Below, piece after piece: positions 11,837 to 24,262 of a stretch of DNA of 64,000 nt. The notes beneath the pieces were generated by a model. The model saw only the letters and a list, made by a program, of their open reading frames with translations. It was not told the DNA's origin and made no database searches. This DNA is from Choanephora cucurbitarum (taxonomy: Eukaryota; Mucoromycota; Mucoromycetes; Mucorales; Choanephoraceae). Each line of letters begins with the position of its first letter. Positions within the stretch are counted from its first letter, which is position 1. The DNA lies in NCBI GenBank assembly GCA_025331435.1, contig JAIWNI010000091.1:50082-114081 (forward strand), read 5' to 3'. The position numbers and the translations under genes were made by a program.

Positions 11837-13286
11837 TCATCTCAACAACTAGAACAATATGAATTTTACCCTTTTCAGTTAGAAACAAAAGAAAACATTT
11901 TGAAAAGTAGATTAACAAAAGAGCATATTTATAAAAGCGAAGCAAAGATCTCTTCAGAAAACAAACAGATGTTTGAGCTGCTAAGAAATTTCTTAATGTC
12001 AATAAATGATCGACTAAAAATGACAAAAATATTCAGGAGTGTTTTTCAAGAAGATTTCCAATCTCAGATAAGCCGGTAAAAGCTGTATTACATTGGCTTA
12101 ACGAGAAGATCGGCTCTCACACACTGAATGATTTGCTTGACGGATCAATGAAGTAAGAATAAACACAACAAGTTTAATTACGTTTGGAATAGGTTCAAAT
12201 AGAGGCGCTAAGAAAAAAAATTACTTGTAAACATTCATGCGTGAGATAAAAGAATTAATGGCTGATAAATTTATTTTCATTGGCTGAATAATTTTTATGC
12301 TAACGTTTATAGACATTTTTTGTCAACTAAAATAAAAAGTCTAAATTGAAAGCAAGAAAACAAAGCTTCCTTTTCATCATGTATTGTACTTTGATGAAAG
12401 TAATGCATCATGATTAGATGGCAGTACTCAATTGCAACAAATCTTAGCCCAAGTCGAATGTTCCTTTTGGCAGCCGATCTTCATCCTTCTAACTGTAACC
12501 TGGCCAATCAGCAAGTAACATAAGAGTGCCAATTCATTCGAATAGAAAGACATAATGCTTAAACGTAAAAGCGAGCAGTAACAATAACGCATTCACAAAA
12601 TTTTACTCTCGTCCATAAATAATGCTTCACATATGTCAAATAAACATGAGTATGTCTTTTTTTTTTTCAATCATTGCTTATCTATCGATTGCTGCAGCCG
12701 AAATAGCTTGGTGATAGCTAGATACACTCAATCTTTATTTATTTTGATCGTTGAATGGTGAGTGTGTTCGTTCAACATTGAGGCTTTCCAACCAATTTTA
12801 ACACTTAGAAAGCACACTTATTTTTGAGCAACGATAGATGATAAAAAGCCAAAACGGCTATATATGTCTACCTCCTTATTTATCTCGGCCTCATTTGATC
12901 AAACAAAAGCAATTCTAGCACACAACAAGTCCTAATATTGCTGAGAACTGTGTACCAAGGACATCTTGAACATCTTGTAACCAAATCTGAAGACTACGAA
13001 TTCAGCCAGTGCTGTAAAGTACGCTAGTTCTTTCTAAAAAAAGAAATCGGAGTGAAGTGAAAATAGCCAACCTGTATAATTATTCGTCATAAGTTAAAAA
13101 ATAAGTTTCTTTTTCTTCTTCAGAATAAAACTTACGACACAGATATAGTTATCTCTTAGAAAGATTTATAGAGTTGAAACGAGGCAGCCTCTTTGAGTTT
13201 ACTCTGTATATACGTGTCTATTGCCTGCCTTTAACGAGCAACAAGAGAGCAAAAAAAAAAATAACAACAAAAAATAACAACAAAAA
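11837..13286. other. Intergenic
   Basis: AT-rich. The only coding-like stretch is an open frame of about 45 codons with no ATG, ending in TAA near 12154 (+), which reads KPVKAVLHWLNEKIGSHTL. It could be a remnant exon, but nothing around it supports a gene. The 60 bp before 13287 is A-rich with repeated ataacaacaaaa units, the probable leader of the next gene. Confidence 0.4.
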
Positions 13287-15531
13287 ATGACAACAAAAGC
13301 TTTGCTAGTATCGTATATCATATTATCTATACTTTTCGGAGCACTGAATGCTGAAGAAGTTTATCTAGTAAGAGTTATTTTTCAAATATTAGTGTACTAT
13401 ATCTAATCCGTATAAACTTAGTCAAGTAACGACTATTCAGCCACTTCGTGCTCCGGTGTATGGAGTAAAGAAGCTATTCCAGGAGGATCGCAGCCTTATG
13501 TAAAAGGTAGAACTTCGATACGTTGATATTTACTCCATAAGACTAATTGGGTTTCTTGCTTTTTCCTTTTTTTTTTTACCTCTCTTTAATAGTTTCAGTA
13601 GGAGGTGAGTCTTTGGGGAAGGTGTCTATGCTTATTTATGAGTGGAACGATTTCGATAAGCTTGGTGTATATGATAAGCAATTGAAGGAGGTGAGCAACA
13701 TTATTGAATGATGCCTTCATTTTCGCTAAAGGAGACCCAAACACACATCTTGATAGACAGTGTATGTATGCGACCAATCAGCCGTATCACACAAGCTTTG
13801 CAAATCATCAGAAATTGGTCAGTTCTTAACAAATGTGCCAAGCGATCAAGTTAATAGCACTAGTATTTTTACCCCCACCTTTGAAATGGGAGGAAACAAC
13901 ACTGAGATGGCGCTATATAAGATAAACTATACTGGATACTATTGTGTGGCTTTGGTTCCTGCAGGAAACTCAAATTCGACCCGCTTTGAAGCTTGGGTTG
14001 AATGGCGGTTCCCTTATGGCGAATTACCAGCCACCGATTACCCCAAATTGTTGGTAAGTAACATATACGTGTTATTCGATTATGCGATCTCACTCTCAAA
14101 CTAGTTGTATGGTGCCCTTGCATGTGTCTATACAGCAGTAGGTATTTTTTGGGCTATTCAGAGTTATAGAAACTGGTCGGATATTCTCCCAGTTCAGGTA
14201 CGACTCGAAACTGACAAAAACAGAGATTGGTACTAATTCTAGCAATACAGCACTTCTTGTCAGCCACTATATTTTATCTTATTGTTGAAATGGCTTTCAA
14301 TTTTGGTTTTTGGGAAGCATACAATCAGACAGGACAGACATGTAAGTTCGGTTGTGACTGTAAGCTTAACTCATTTCATTTGACCTTTTATATTCGTAGC
14401 TTACGGTTTATTGGCACTTGTAGCATTGTTAAATGCTGGAAGAACAAGGTAAGAAAAAGAAAGCAGAAACGATCAGAGCATTTTCATGGTGTTAACACAT
14501 TTTTGCCTGTTTTTAGTATGTCATTTTTTATGCTTCTTATTGTCTGCATGGGTTACAGTGTTGTCAAGTAAGCTCATTTTTGTTGCAGTTGTTCTTTCAT
14601 GCTAATTACTTACGAACTTAGGCCCACTCTTGGCTCAGCCATGAAGAAATGTATCATTCTTGCTTGCACGCATTTCTTCTTTGGTGTTGTCTATACTCTT
14701 GGTACTATGCTACTGTCTCCTGAAACAGCGGGTCTTTTGATTCTCTTGGTTATCTTCCCTTTGTCAATTACCATGACCATCTTCTATGTTTGGACTCTGA
14801 ATTCTATCACAAGTACCATACATAGCCTTGAACTCCGCAAGCAACATGTGAAGGTAACCATGTACAAGCGACTCTATCGACTTCTTCTGTTTTCAGTCAT
14901 TGCTGTGGTTACGATCTTTATATTAAACATGTTTGCCTTCTCTGGTCGAATGGCTATTGACTGGGCAGCTAAAAACTGGAAGTACAGATGGATCATGCTT
15001 GATGGTTTACTCAATATATTGTATTTCATTGTATTCTTTGTCATTGTTATTTTATGGCGCCCTACTAGTAACAATGCACGATATGGTTTGATGCAAATCA
15101 GTCAAGATGAAGAAGAAGCTTTGGATTTGGAAGAGCGTTTGCGACAGGTAGAAGACCCTGAGAACAATGTCTCAAGTACAGGGGTTACTCACAACAGAGA
15201 GCGCCATCATGTTGAAGATGATACTGCTATCTTCGAGCTAGGGGGTGAGCTGACAGATGAAGAAGAAGATCATCAGCCTATCACTAAAAACGTAGAACTC
15301 TCTGACTTCCAGAACAAGAATAATAACAAATCAGGCTATCATCGCTCTGGAAGAAAAGAAGAACAAAGCGCACTACTACATGTGGACCAGGATGAAGAGG
15401 ATGATGATGAGCAGTAAGTACACTAATACCCTTCGTTTCTTCGCTTAGGTTATTGACTATTTGTATTTCCTTACTCCTGTAGTATAGATGATAGTGAGCG
15501 TGCTGGATTGACAAAAAATGCCAGAAAGTAA
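13287..15531 (+). CDS. Ptm1/GPR107-like seven-transmembrane protein (10 exons)
   Basis: Member of the lung seven-transmembrane receptor family, Golgi/endosomal membrane proteins such as yeast Ptm1 and animal GPR107/108. The biochemical role is not settled, with trafficking proposed. Exons: 13287-13367, 13422-13506, 13593-13690, 13757-14053, 14105-14197, 14251-14341, 14400-14448, 14517-14567, 14622-15413, 15483-15531. They close in frame at 561 aa. A signal peptide (about residues 1-22) precedes a lumenal domain with GKVSMLIYEWNDF and VYVCDQSAV...LCKSSEIG, the family's cysteine-bearing head. Seven hydrophobic segments follow, starting LYGALACVYTAVGIFWA and ending near WIMLDGLLNILYFIVFFVIVILW, then a motif WRP.SNNARYG. 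The cytosolic tail is strongly acidic (clusters of D and E) and ends in a basic stretch. Confidence 0.92.
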
Positions 15532-18500
15532 ACTAAATAGAAGTTAAGAGTATTTCCAATGGACAGAGTAAATCCAATCGAATACGTTTGTGTTGCTTTT
15601 TACACTAACATATGTATACTCGAGCATTTAAACTGAAGAGTCAACAAAGCACCATTGTAGTAGGAATCATAGTAATAAACACAGAGTTAAACAAGACTCT
15701 ATTTGAGTTTAGGTTGGTTTTCCTACAAAGAAGAAGAGGATTTGATTACATGAAAGCGAAAGCGTTGAATCAGCTTCTGATTGTTGAAGACATATAAAGA
15801 TTGTTGAATTGAGAGGTGCTTTTATTATTCTTTGTAATGCAAATCATGCTTAATAGGATCCTTCCGTATTTAGAGGGTATAGAAGAGCAATTCTCTAGAA
15901 AGAGAGAGCAATAGAGGCCAAGAAACACAAAAAGCAGTTGTTTTTAAGTTTTAATATGTCCTCTAATATTACTATATCTGTAGCATAGATTACTTGTTTG
16001 TGATATGATCAATCATTTGGAATCCTCAAATTTTAAGGATTATTGTCTAATTTTTAGAATAATCCAATTTTGAGAAGTCGATTTTTTCTCATTGGGCTTG
16101 CAACATTCTATTTTGATTCACTATATTTAGAGTTTCTTGAAATTTAGAAAGTTTATTGAAGATGCTCTGAATATTCATTGTCTAAGAAATGACTTACTTT
16201 TGTTGTGTGACATATAACTATTGAAATGAGATTGCTAATCAAGACTATCAGTTACTTTATGAAGATTTCAAAAAGATTTGCTGCAGGGACAATTGTTCAC
16301 TAATGTCTATATTAGGAAATCAGTACGACACTACATGTTTACATCTCAAGAAGGTTGGAAAGATTGAATTTGTGTATCTAGAAAAAAAAGAAATCACATG
16401 TAAAACACGATGCTAAAAACTTAAATCACATTTCAGTTAGACAACTAAACTTACAAAATAATTGTTTCCACTCAAGCAAGATTCATATTCTATATGAAGA
16501 TCAGTGAGCGAAAATGAAAAGGAGTTAGCCTGTCAAGGCGAAATTTATTGGTATTGGTTGTGACTGTTGCGTTTATTTCAGACAAAGCATCGTTGATATT
16601 GCTTTAGATTATGAGTTAAGATCAAGGAGGCTGCGCATGTCTAAGGAAAGATAATCTTGTGTGTTGCAGGAGCAGCAACTGCGATCGAAAAGTAAGGGTA
16701 AATGCGGCACATACCTGAGGGCCTTATTTGTATCGTAAATGATAGATGTGATTTTTGCTTTGAGGCAGTAGGTTTCATAAGGATGTGATAAGTGGACCTT
16801 GAATATGTGCCATATATGGTTATGATTGACTGCGTCATAATAGATTTGGGTTCTCTGATGACCATTGAACGTAAGACTTGATCAAGAGAATTACCTGCAT
16901 TACAAAAACCGTTTTGAGAGGCATCCATTATAGGACTATAACTCTACAAGGGAGAATAGGCGTAATTTTTGTGGAATTTCATCAAAACCAAAGTATGATG
17001 TATAAGGCGGAACTTCAAAGGGTCATTAACCGAGTTATACACCAGTCAAAAGGAGAATAGGACTACTACCAGCGCAGATGAAAGAAGTGCAATTGAGTAG
17101 GGATTATTATGGTTTTTAAAAGCAGTAGCATCTTCATCTTGATCAATATCAAATGCACTAGTTTCGGGGCTTATTGGAACGTAAAAGAAAGAAAAGCTCT
17201 AGATATACACTGCGAGCTTTGATTAGTACGATGATCCTAAATCTCTTGAGAATATCTAGCAGATTGGAAGCAAGTGACCAGGACAAAATTAATGTTTTTC
17301 AGAATACGAAGCAAGGAAAGTGTACTGAAAAATACAAATGAAGGAAATTGACAACTTTGTTATCAACCCGTAGGTTACTTTTGATTCGAATAAGTGAAAA
17401 CAACAAATACAAAGGGAGATAGAAGACTGTAAAAGACTATCAATTATAATAAGGGAAGAAACAACATGGGTAATAGGCATTTGTACGCTCTATAAAACAG
17501 AATTTAAAGATATTAGGTAACAGTAAGAGAAATATTCAAAGAAATCAAGATAAATATCATTTGTATAAAGTCAATAATAAGATCAAGGAACAACCAAGAA
17601 AAACAATGTATTGAGATATCAAGATAAAAGGGTGATTATGTGATAAAAGACTGTTATGATTATATGTATGAGATAACTATAAATAAGTCTAAACGATATA
17701 CTCAACATATATAGAAAAAAAATAAACGAGTGATCGATACCAAGTACAATAGTGATTCTGTGGGATGTAGCTTAGATGTCTTCAAGAGCATTTCCTGAGT
17801 TAGGAACATCGAGTACAATGAGTAGATCAACTTTCTACCGATATCGCAGCAACATGTAATACCAAACCAAATACTGATCTAATTGACTTGCTTGGTCTTG
17901 CCTATAAGCACGACAGATGGATACATGTTTCAAACAGAGTGAAGAACAAACCTAAAATAGGAAATATGGACTTGACAACTTCAAATGGAAACAGCACTAA
18001 GATCTTGCTGAGCTAAATAATAGCGAAAAGGGAAACAAGTGATAGAACAATGCAAAGATAGTAATACGAAAGAAGGCACAATAAGCTGAAAGTAGAACAG
18101 AATAGAATAGAATAGAATAGAATAGAATAGAATAAAATAAAAAAATAGGAATTACAGCAAAAGAAGAGTTACAACCAAGGTAAAAGGGAAATGAAACAAC
18201 AGAATATAACTAGACTAAAACGAAAGATAATACATTCTTATACTCTGGTTAACACAAACACCAACAATGGATAGAATACATATTGATAATTGACATTAAT
18301 GCAAGGAAGCAATACTATTGGCTACAGCTGTTGCAAGATATTACCCCTTCAGGAACCGAGTAACACAAACCAGACTTGTATCAAAAGATCGTTACTTCCA
18401 GAACAACAAAAAGAACAAAGAATCACCTCAACGCGCATATACATACCGAAGGCTATAGCCTTCAATTCGACAAAAAAGTGCCAAAAAGCAACACAAACAA

Positions 18501-18660
18501 AATAGACACACGTCAAAGTGAAAAAAGGTCTTCTCCTCAGTTATCTAAAAAAAAAAGTCTGTGTGAGGTGACCCAAAAAGGTGTTTTCTATCACTGTGTG
18601 CAATCAGCCTGAAGAGTATATGCCTTTATTCTTTTGAAAGAAACGGCCCTCGAAAGATTG
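15532..18660. other. Gene-poor tract
   Basis: No gene is supportable. A minus-strand 95-codon frame at 16641-16928 looks partly coding-like in more than one frame and may be decayed. From about 17160 to 18560 the plus strand is conspicuously purine-rich, dominated by A, with no long frame. A pentamer tract (see separate entry) lies inside it. The tract ends at a TA-flanked transposon-like end. Confidence 0.45.
18099..18136. repeat. (AGAAT)n pentanucleotide tract
   Basis: About seven tandem AGAAT units grading into AAAAT/AATAA. Simple repeat within the purine-rich tract. Confidence 0.9.
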
Positions 18661-18665
18661 AAATA

Positions 18666-18785
18666 CAGTAGTCGCTCGGTAGAAAAGTGTTTGATTTAAG
18701 AGTATGCTTGATAAAAGAGTGCAATTCTTTAATCTGGGAATTACTTCAAGCGCTAAAATATCATTCGATTTCTGTGGCAGTATCC
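18666..18785 (+). mobile_element. TA-flanked terminal-inverted-repeat end, diverged relative of the 40.9 kb MITE
   Basis: After a TA dinucleotide at 18664-18665 the sequence begins CAGTAGTCGCTC. It then aligns for about 110 bp, base by base with scattered mismatches, to the MITE at 45656-45829: shared blocks include AAGTGTTTGATTT, AGAGTATG, GCGCTAAAATA and CATTCGATTT. After about 18780 the similarity stops and I find no matching opposite terminus within 400 bp. Either it is a half element or the 5' end of a longer parent. A frame at 18687-18983 (+) runs through it but resembles no transposase I recognise. A TA target with a CAGTNGTCGC-type tip fits the Tc1/mariner-pogo group. Confidence 0.6.
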
Positions 18786-19858
18786 TTTTATGGCGCGGTC
18801 AATATCAAGGCCGCATATTCTAGACTAGCTGCGCTCTTGAAAAAGAAAAAATCGAAGTTGGGCAGTACAGCTGTTGGCAACTGTTTCAACTTCGTTGCCA
18901 CAACTTTGGGAATTATAGATAACCATGAAGTGCCTGAAAGCCATCACTCCATAATGAGTTATAAAAATATAGATCACCACTAAGGCATCGCGAACTCTTT
19001 TTTGAGTCATGAGCATAAATACATATGTTTATCTAATTATAATCCGATTGAGCAATTTTGATCTATCTTTTGAGCTTACTTTGTCAAAAAAAAAAAAACT
19101 CGTTTGAACAAAGAGACGCCAAATTCCAGAATTAGAGTGCTTGCGGCAATGTTTTGGTTGATAGCTTATGGAGATTTAACAGGTATTCTACTGCCGAGCT
19201 ATCTGACTGTTTAGTAAAAATCCCAATGTGAGAGAATGATATTTTGCTATATTTGGAATACTGGGATTTACGCTAAGATATCTTATTTTTTGGCCATATC
19301 TTAAGTTGATTGCTTTTTGGTAAACATGTGTTCCAACAATTTCATAAAATAGTGTATCCATGCGTATATAAGGAAACTAAGAAAAGTTGTTGGTTTTTGT
19401 GCTACACTTCTTTAACTTCAAGTAAGTCCGTTGCAACACTCAAAGACGGACAAAGAAATGTTTGATTAGCTTCAAGTTCATGTACAACCAACAGTAGTCT
19501 AAAGTCAAAGGTGTTATTGGACCTTCCATTCTGATTGTTTGAAGGAGGAACTTTATGCTCATATTGCAATTATTTTTAAATCAAAATTGTGTTTGAATGC
19601 AGTATAACGTGTTCAAATTAACAGGCTGTACAGCATCAAATGAGAGGCCTTATATATACCAAGTCGTTTCTTAATAGTGTTCACAAGATCTGAGGTCAAC
19701 TTCTCGAGACTCTATCAGCTTTTGCTAACAAACAACACAAACTGGCTGTGGGAAAATAGAGCATGTATTTTCGTTTGCTTCATGTAGTTAATATTTTCTG
19801 CTTGAAACTGGTATCATAATAATATCAAATGGTATATCTACGCAACTAGATTACAAGG
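18786..19858. other. Intergenic
   Basis: AT-rich, with no gene recognised. It lies between the transposon-like end and the 3' end of the zinc-finger gene. Confidence 0.45.
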
Positions 19859-20733
19859 TTATTGAGCTTTCTTCGTGTAGTTCAAGCTTTTTGGCATAAT
19901 GTTAGGCAACTTTAAAGTATCCCTTTGACGCTCTCTAGCAGCTCCATACAGATCGTTATCAATACTGACGTTACTTGAAGAAGCTGGTTGTGTTTCATTG
20001 TCTAAGGCTGTCTGAGAAACGTGCTGTAGCGGGAAAGGATTTTGGTTGGATGTGTTAACGTTACTAGCAAAGTCGGGTAACATGTAACTGTTGCGATTTC
20101 CCATAGTTACTGCTGACATATCTGTGTGCTTTGGATATATAAAAAAAGGGGACGGAAAAGCACCTAAACGTTTGTTTAATCCATCAACCTCTTCTTCTGG
20201 TGCATATCGCATTTCGTTCTGACTATTCATATCTACTCTTCTGGAAAGTAATACGCTTGTCTTTCTCATAAGCCTTCTCACACATTTTACCCTATCTTCT
20301 GAAGATAAAGTGTTTGAACTAGCAGGCTTTTGATGTACTTTTAGATGTCGTCTCAAGTTCGACGCAACAGAAAACTTTTTGCTACATCCAGGACTATAGC
20401 AAATAGCAAACAATCTCAGTAAAGATACAGCTATGATTTTTAGTCTAAATACCTAGTGCATTGAAACGGTTTTTCAGCAGTATGACTATAGATATGCGTT
20501 TGTAACTGGCTAGGTCTTGTAAAGCTCTTGGAGCATTGAGTACAACCATACGTCTTCTTGACTTTGTTTTCCTTTGTTGTGGCTGTACTTGAACCAGACG
20601 ATACTGTATCTGGAAAAACAGGAAGAGCCCGAATTGGGGCGGGAAAGGCGCTTTCTTTTGCCTTGTTGTTTCTGTTGACTTCTGTCAACCCGAAATAGGG
20701 TTTGTTTGAGCATCCTTCATGTTCTGACAGCAT
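19859..20733 (-). CDS. C2H2 zinc-finger protein, two fingers (2 exons)
   Basis: Probable sequence-specific transcription factor in the nucleus. Exons 20733-20453 and 20414-19859 close in frame at 278 aa. Finger 1 (about residues 63-85) is YGCTQCSKSFTRPSQLQTHIYSH, followed by a TAEKPFQC linker. Finger 2 uses CYSPGC then KKFSVASNLRRHLKVH, so its cysteine pair is spaced CX4C. The 38-nt intron falls between linker and finger 2, an interval that adds a few residues (RLFAI) to the usual linker. The rest is serine/asparagine-rich and low in structure, with a short basic cluster (RRLMRKTSVLLSRR) after finger 2. Two-finger proteins of this SNLRRH type are common in Mucorales; I cannot name the target. 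Confidence 0.82.
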
Positions 20734-22505
20734 TATAGTAGGTCCTAAAAAAGATAGGAAGAAGACAAAAAGGAAAGGGAAAAGAACAAGTTGTTGTTAT
20801 TTATAGCCAAGAAAATTCTCTAGAAAAGTTGCACAAGGCATGTGGTGGCTTCAAAATAAGTTGATAAAGTAGCGATGATACTCAAACAATGAAATTGGGA
20901 ACAAAGTCATGTAGTAGTTACAAAATACTGATTATGAAGCACATAGTTTTGGTCTAAAATAGACTCATTTTTGCTTAATTTGAAGATAAATGGTCAACGA
21001 ATGTAACGAGCTAAAGAAAACATATATTTTGCTCGTAGAGACTTCGCAAGGCTATTGATATGCACACACAACGAGGATCATGGCTACAATTCAGAACACA
21101 AAAGATCCCTGCGACAGAATCCGCCAATCATATCTTTGGCTTATCACCTCAGAAAGTTAAAGAATGCATTATATAATTCTTCATTAGTAAAGAACGAACC
21201 AATTCTGATAACATGAAGGTATTATCCTCGCTTTTGTATTGAATAAAAGGACGAGCTTGCTAGTATGATATAGATAAAAGATTTGCTTGCGCTCAAAGTT
21301 TGATCCAACCTAACATGCGGTTAATGGAAAACTTAATGTACACCATGACACTCATACATCATATTTTGACAATCACAGGATACTGAAAGTAATAAGCATC
21401 ATGAACTTTTACTGATTTTTGTTACAAACAACAGTTTGATCAACATAGGAAAAGAAGAGTAGCGGTAGTCTCAAAGTTGAAAAGTAAGTAGCAAATATGT
21501 AATTAAATTGGTGGACTATTAATGTATTAAAGTGGCACAATCCACGACAAAAGAACGAAGCTGATGCAATTAAGATGGCGACGTATTACATCAAAAAATA
21601 CACATATTGATGTAATAGTTTACTTAAGCAATGCGCGCTGTAGTGTTATAATTCGCCTCCTGATACAAATAGCTGAAATTAACCGATACAAAGATGTAAC
21701 TCATTTATCAGATGATGCTCTCCAATAGTCAATTTTGAGTTCAGGAAATTACCTGATACGTGAAACACAGAGTTAATACTTCCGCATGTTCTTTCACCTT
21801 TGAGCCGTTATTCGGATGTTTTTTGTGATAGAAAAAAGTCTGAATGAATTTCTTATGCTGTGCCTTAGAATCAAGGGTAAGATCTGATCAGTGACTACAA
21901 AGGACTGAAAGAATTTGGGCTTCAAAAGCAAGGTTCGTTTCGCTTTGAGAAAAGTCCTATCAAGAAATCTAAACTTAAACTACTTAACAACAGAAGATGC
22001 ATATATAAAAGATAAGACATTAATGAACAATCAGTTCCTTGTACCTGAGTGGAGGTCAACAGCAAGATATCTGAACTAAACCCTAAAAGCGACTGTTTCT
22101 TTTTTTTGGGTTTGGTTCGTTAGGTCTGTAACGCTTACACAAAAATTGCCACACGCTGACTCAAATGACTTTAACGATGGCCACTTTAAAAATAAACAAG
22201 GCTATGGAAGCACTTTTAATAAGTGGTCGTTGAAGGAAGTTACATCTATGAATTCAAGCGAATGTTGATACGAAATGTATTGAATGACTTGCTACTGAAA
22301 CTATGTTGCTTGTCTTCAGAAACCTTAATGACGGTTCCTGCTATTCTTGTAAAAGAAAGAAGATAGTTTGTATTGAGTAAAATAGAAGAATGCGTTCTTA
22401 AACATTCCCGACAACAGTAAACTCTAAATATCAGAAAATGGAACAAGCAAACTAGTCTAGAAGAAAGTCTGGCTTCAGATAGAAAGTAGTACAGAGTTGG
22501 ACAAG
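20734..22505. other. Intergenic
   Basis: Upstream region of the zinc-finger gene (promoter side) and 3' flank of the MFS gene, 1.8 kb. A minus-strand 96-codon frame at 22246-22536 overlaps the transporter's end in another frame and is not supported. I see nothing else here. Confidence 0.45.
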
Positions 22506-24262
22506 TCAATTGGAGCACAAAATTCTTCCACTCCAAAACACAAGTAAGCTTATTAAACTAACAGCCATTGATACATTAAACAACATAATAGCCCCATAAT
22601 GATCATAAGCAAAGCCACCCAAAATACACCCCAGACCAAAGCCTAAACCCGAGAAAAGAGCAGCAAGTATACCTTGTGCAACTGCTCGCTGACTAGCTGG
22701 AAACATCCGATCAACTTCAGATACGCAGGTAGACCAGATTAGGGCATAGGAAAACCCTTTTTTTTTATCATTGAGCTATTAGTCAAGTTGCACAAAAGTT
22801 TATCATAAAAAACTATGCTTACCATTTAAAAGCTGGAGTGACAAAGCAACAATTGTAGTGCTTATCTGACCAGGATGTAACATCTCATATACAAAATTTC
22901 TTAAAAAGATTGTCAAATGTGCAACAGTGACTAGAGTGGGCACACTGAATCTTTTTGATAGCTGAAAATCAAAAAAAGGTAAATTAACCGTATGCATTCA
23001 ATATAACTGATTGACTTACTAAGCGGGAAACATAGAAGGTAGAAACTTCGGTAATACCTCCGAGAGGGCCTGTCCAACCAATTATAGAAGAGTCAAGCTT
23101 TAAGTCTTGCTTCAGGAAAAGAAATAGAAACTGTGCGATCATGGAATAAAAGACACCAAACAGCAATGTCATCAATAAAAATGTCCATACTCTTGGCGAG
23201 CTGAGAATCGTACTCTTCAAGCTGGGTCCAACTTCTAACAGCTCAGGCTCTTCAACGATGTTGGCAAACACTGCTAACGATGTATCCACTGTGGGTATAT
23301 GGGACAAGGCAAGACCCAATGGAGGCAAGTTGTTCATCTGATCCAACATTAAGTTAGCTTCATCCTGTACATCTCTAGCAGCCAATGAAGTAATTGTTCT
23401 CTGTAAATTTAGTAGATCATGTTCGCCTCCCTCGATTAGCAAAGTGTTTGCATGACTGCTGGCACGACTCGTCATGCGTTGCATATTTGAAGAGATGTAT
23501 TGATTGTGTTCAACGCGGTTTGCATCATTCATGTTGGTGGGATCGATGGTATAAAATCCTTTTGTCTTGTTATTGATATCATGAGGACTTAAGAGAGGAT
23601 CCCTTTCAGTAACAGTTTCTTCACTTGTATGTGTAGTAATCTTAGTGAACAAGGACGTGCTAATGAAAGCTATCACGCTTATTCCAAATATATAAAAAGC
23701 ATAATTAATGCCAAACTGGCCAATAAGGTACCCAACAAGCAAGATGCAGACGCCATTAGAGACTGATCCCCATAGTCGCTGATTTCCTTTATGGGTTCAA
23801 AAATACCATTTTAATTTCCTTGTCCTTGTTATCTTTGTATCACTTACCATAATAAATTCCATCATCACCAAGGATTTTAAGTACAGCACTATCAACCAAA
23901 ACTGTAACAGGTTGTCCAAAAAAAGCAAATGTGACTGCCAGGACAATTGTAGCAAGCAATATGGTCGTCTGTTCGTGCTGCAAAATTAATGGTATAAACA
24001 TCAAGCCGATTACACTGAAGCCGCCAATAAGCATTAAAACAGCCATAAGAAAACCATGCCATTCTGGCTTTCTGTCTACTTGATAGGTCCAGAAAGGACA
24101 TGCAAGACTTTGTATGAACGGAGCGATAGCCAATATGATACCTATTTGCTGAGAAGGCAAATGAAGTACATCAGCATAAAACAATGACAGATAGGGTATA
24201 GCAGAGCCTAATACGCCATATAAGCAGACGTAAAGGACCTTTGGCAAAAGGTATTTGACCAT
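22506..24262 (-). CDS. MFS transporter, MFS_1-like/MFSD6-type (4 exons)
   Basis: Twelve-helix secondary transporter of a membrane; substrate unknown. Exons 24262-23848, 23786-23020, 22961-22823 and 22756-22506 close in frame at 523 aa. The start MVKYLLPKVLYVCLYGVLGSA and the block YGNQRLWGSVSNG (across intron 1) match the MFS_1-like branch (LacY-like fold, MFSD6 relatives), where the YGxxRLWGS motif sits at the end of helix 4. A long central loop of roughly 110 residues between helices 6 and 7 contains TERDPLLSPHD, an acidic dileucine-like signal that could direct vacuolar or endosomal sorting (inference). The C-terminal half carries AVAQGILAALFSGLGFGLGCILGG, a glycine-rich helix typical of helices 10-11. 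The C-terminus is short (CSN). Confidence 0.88.
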
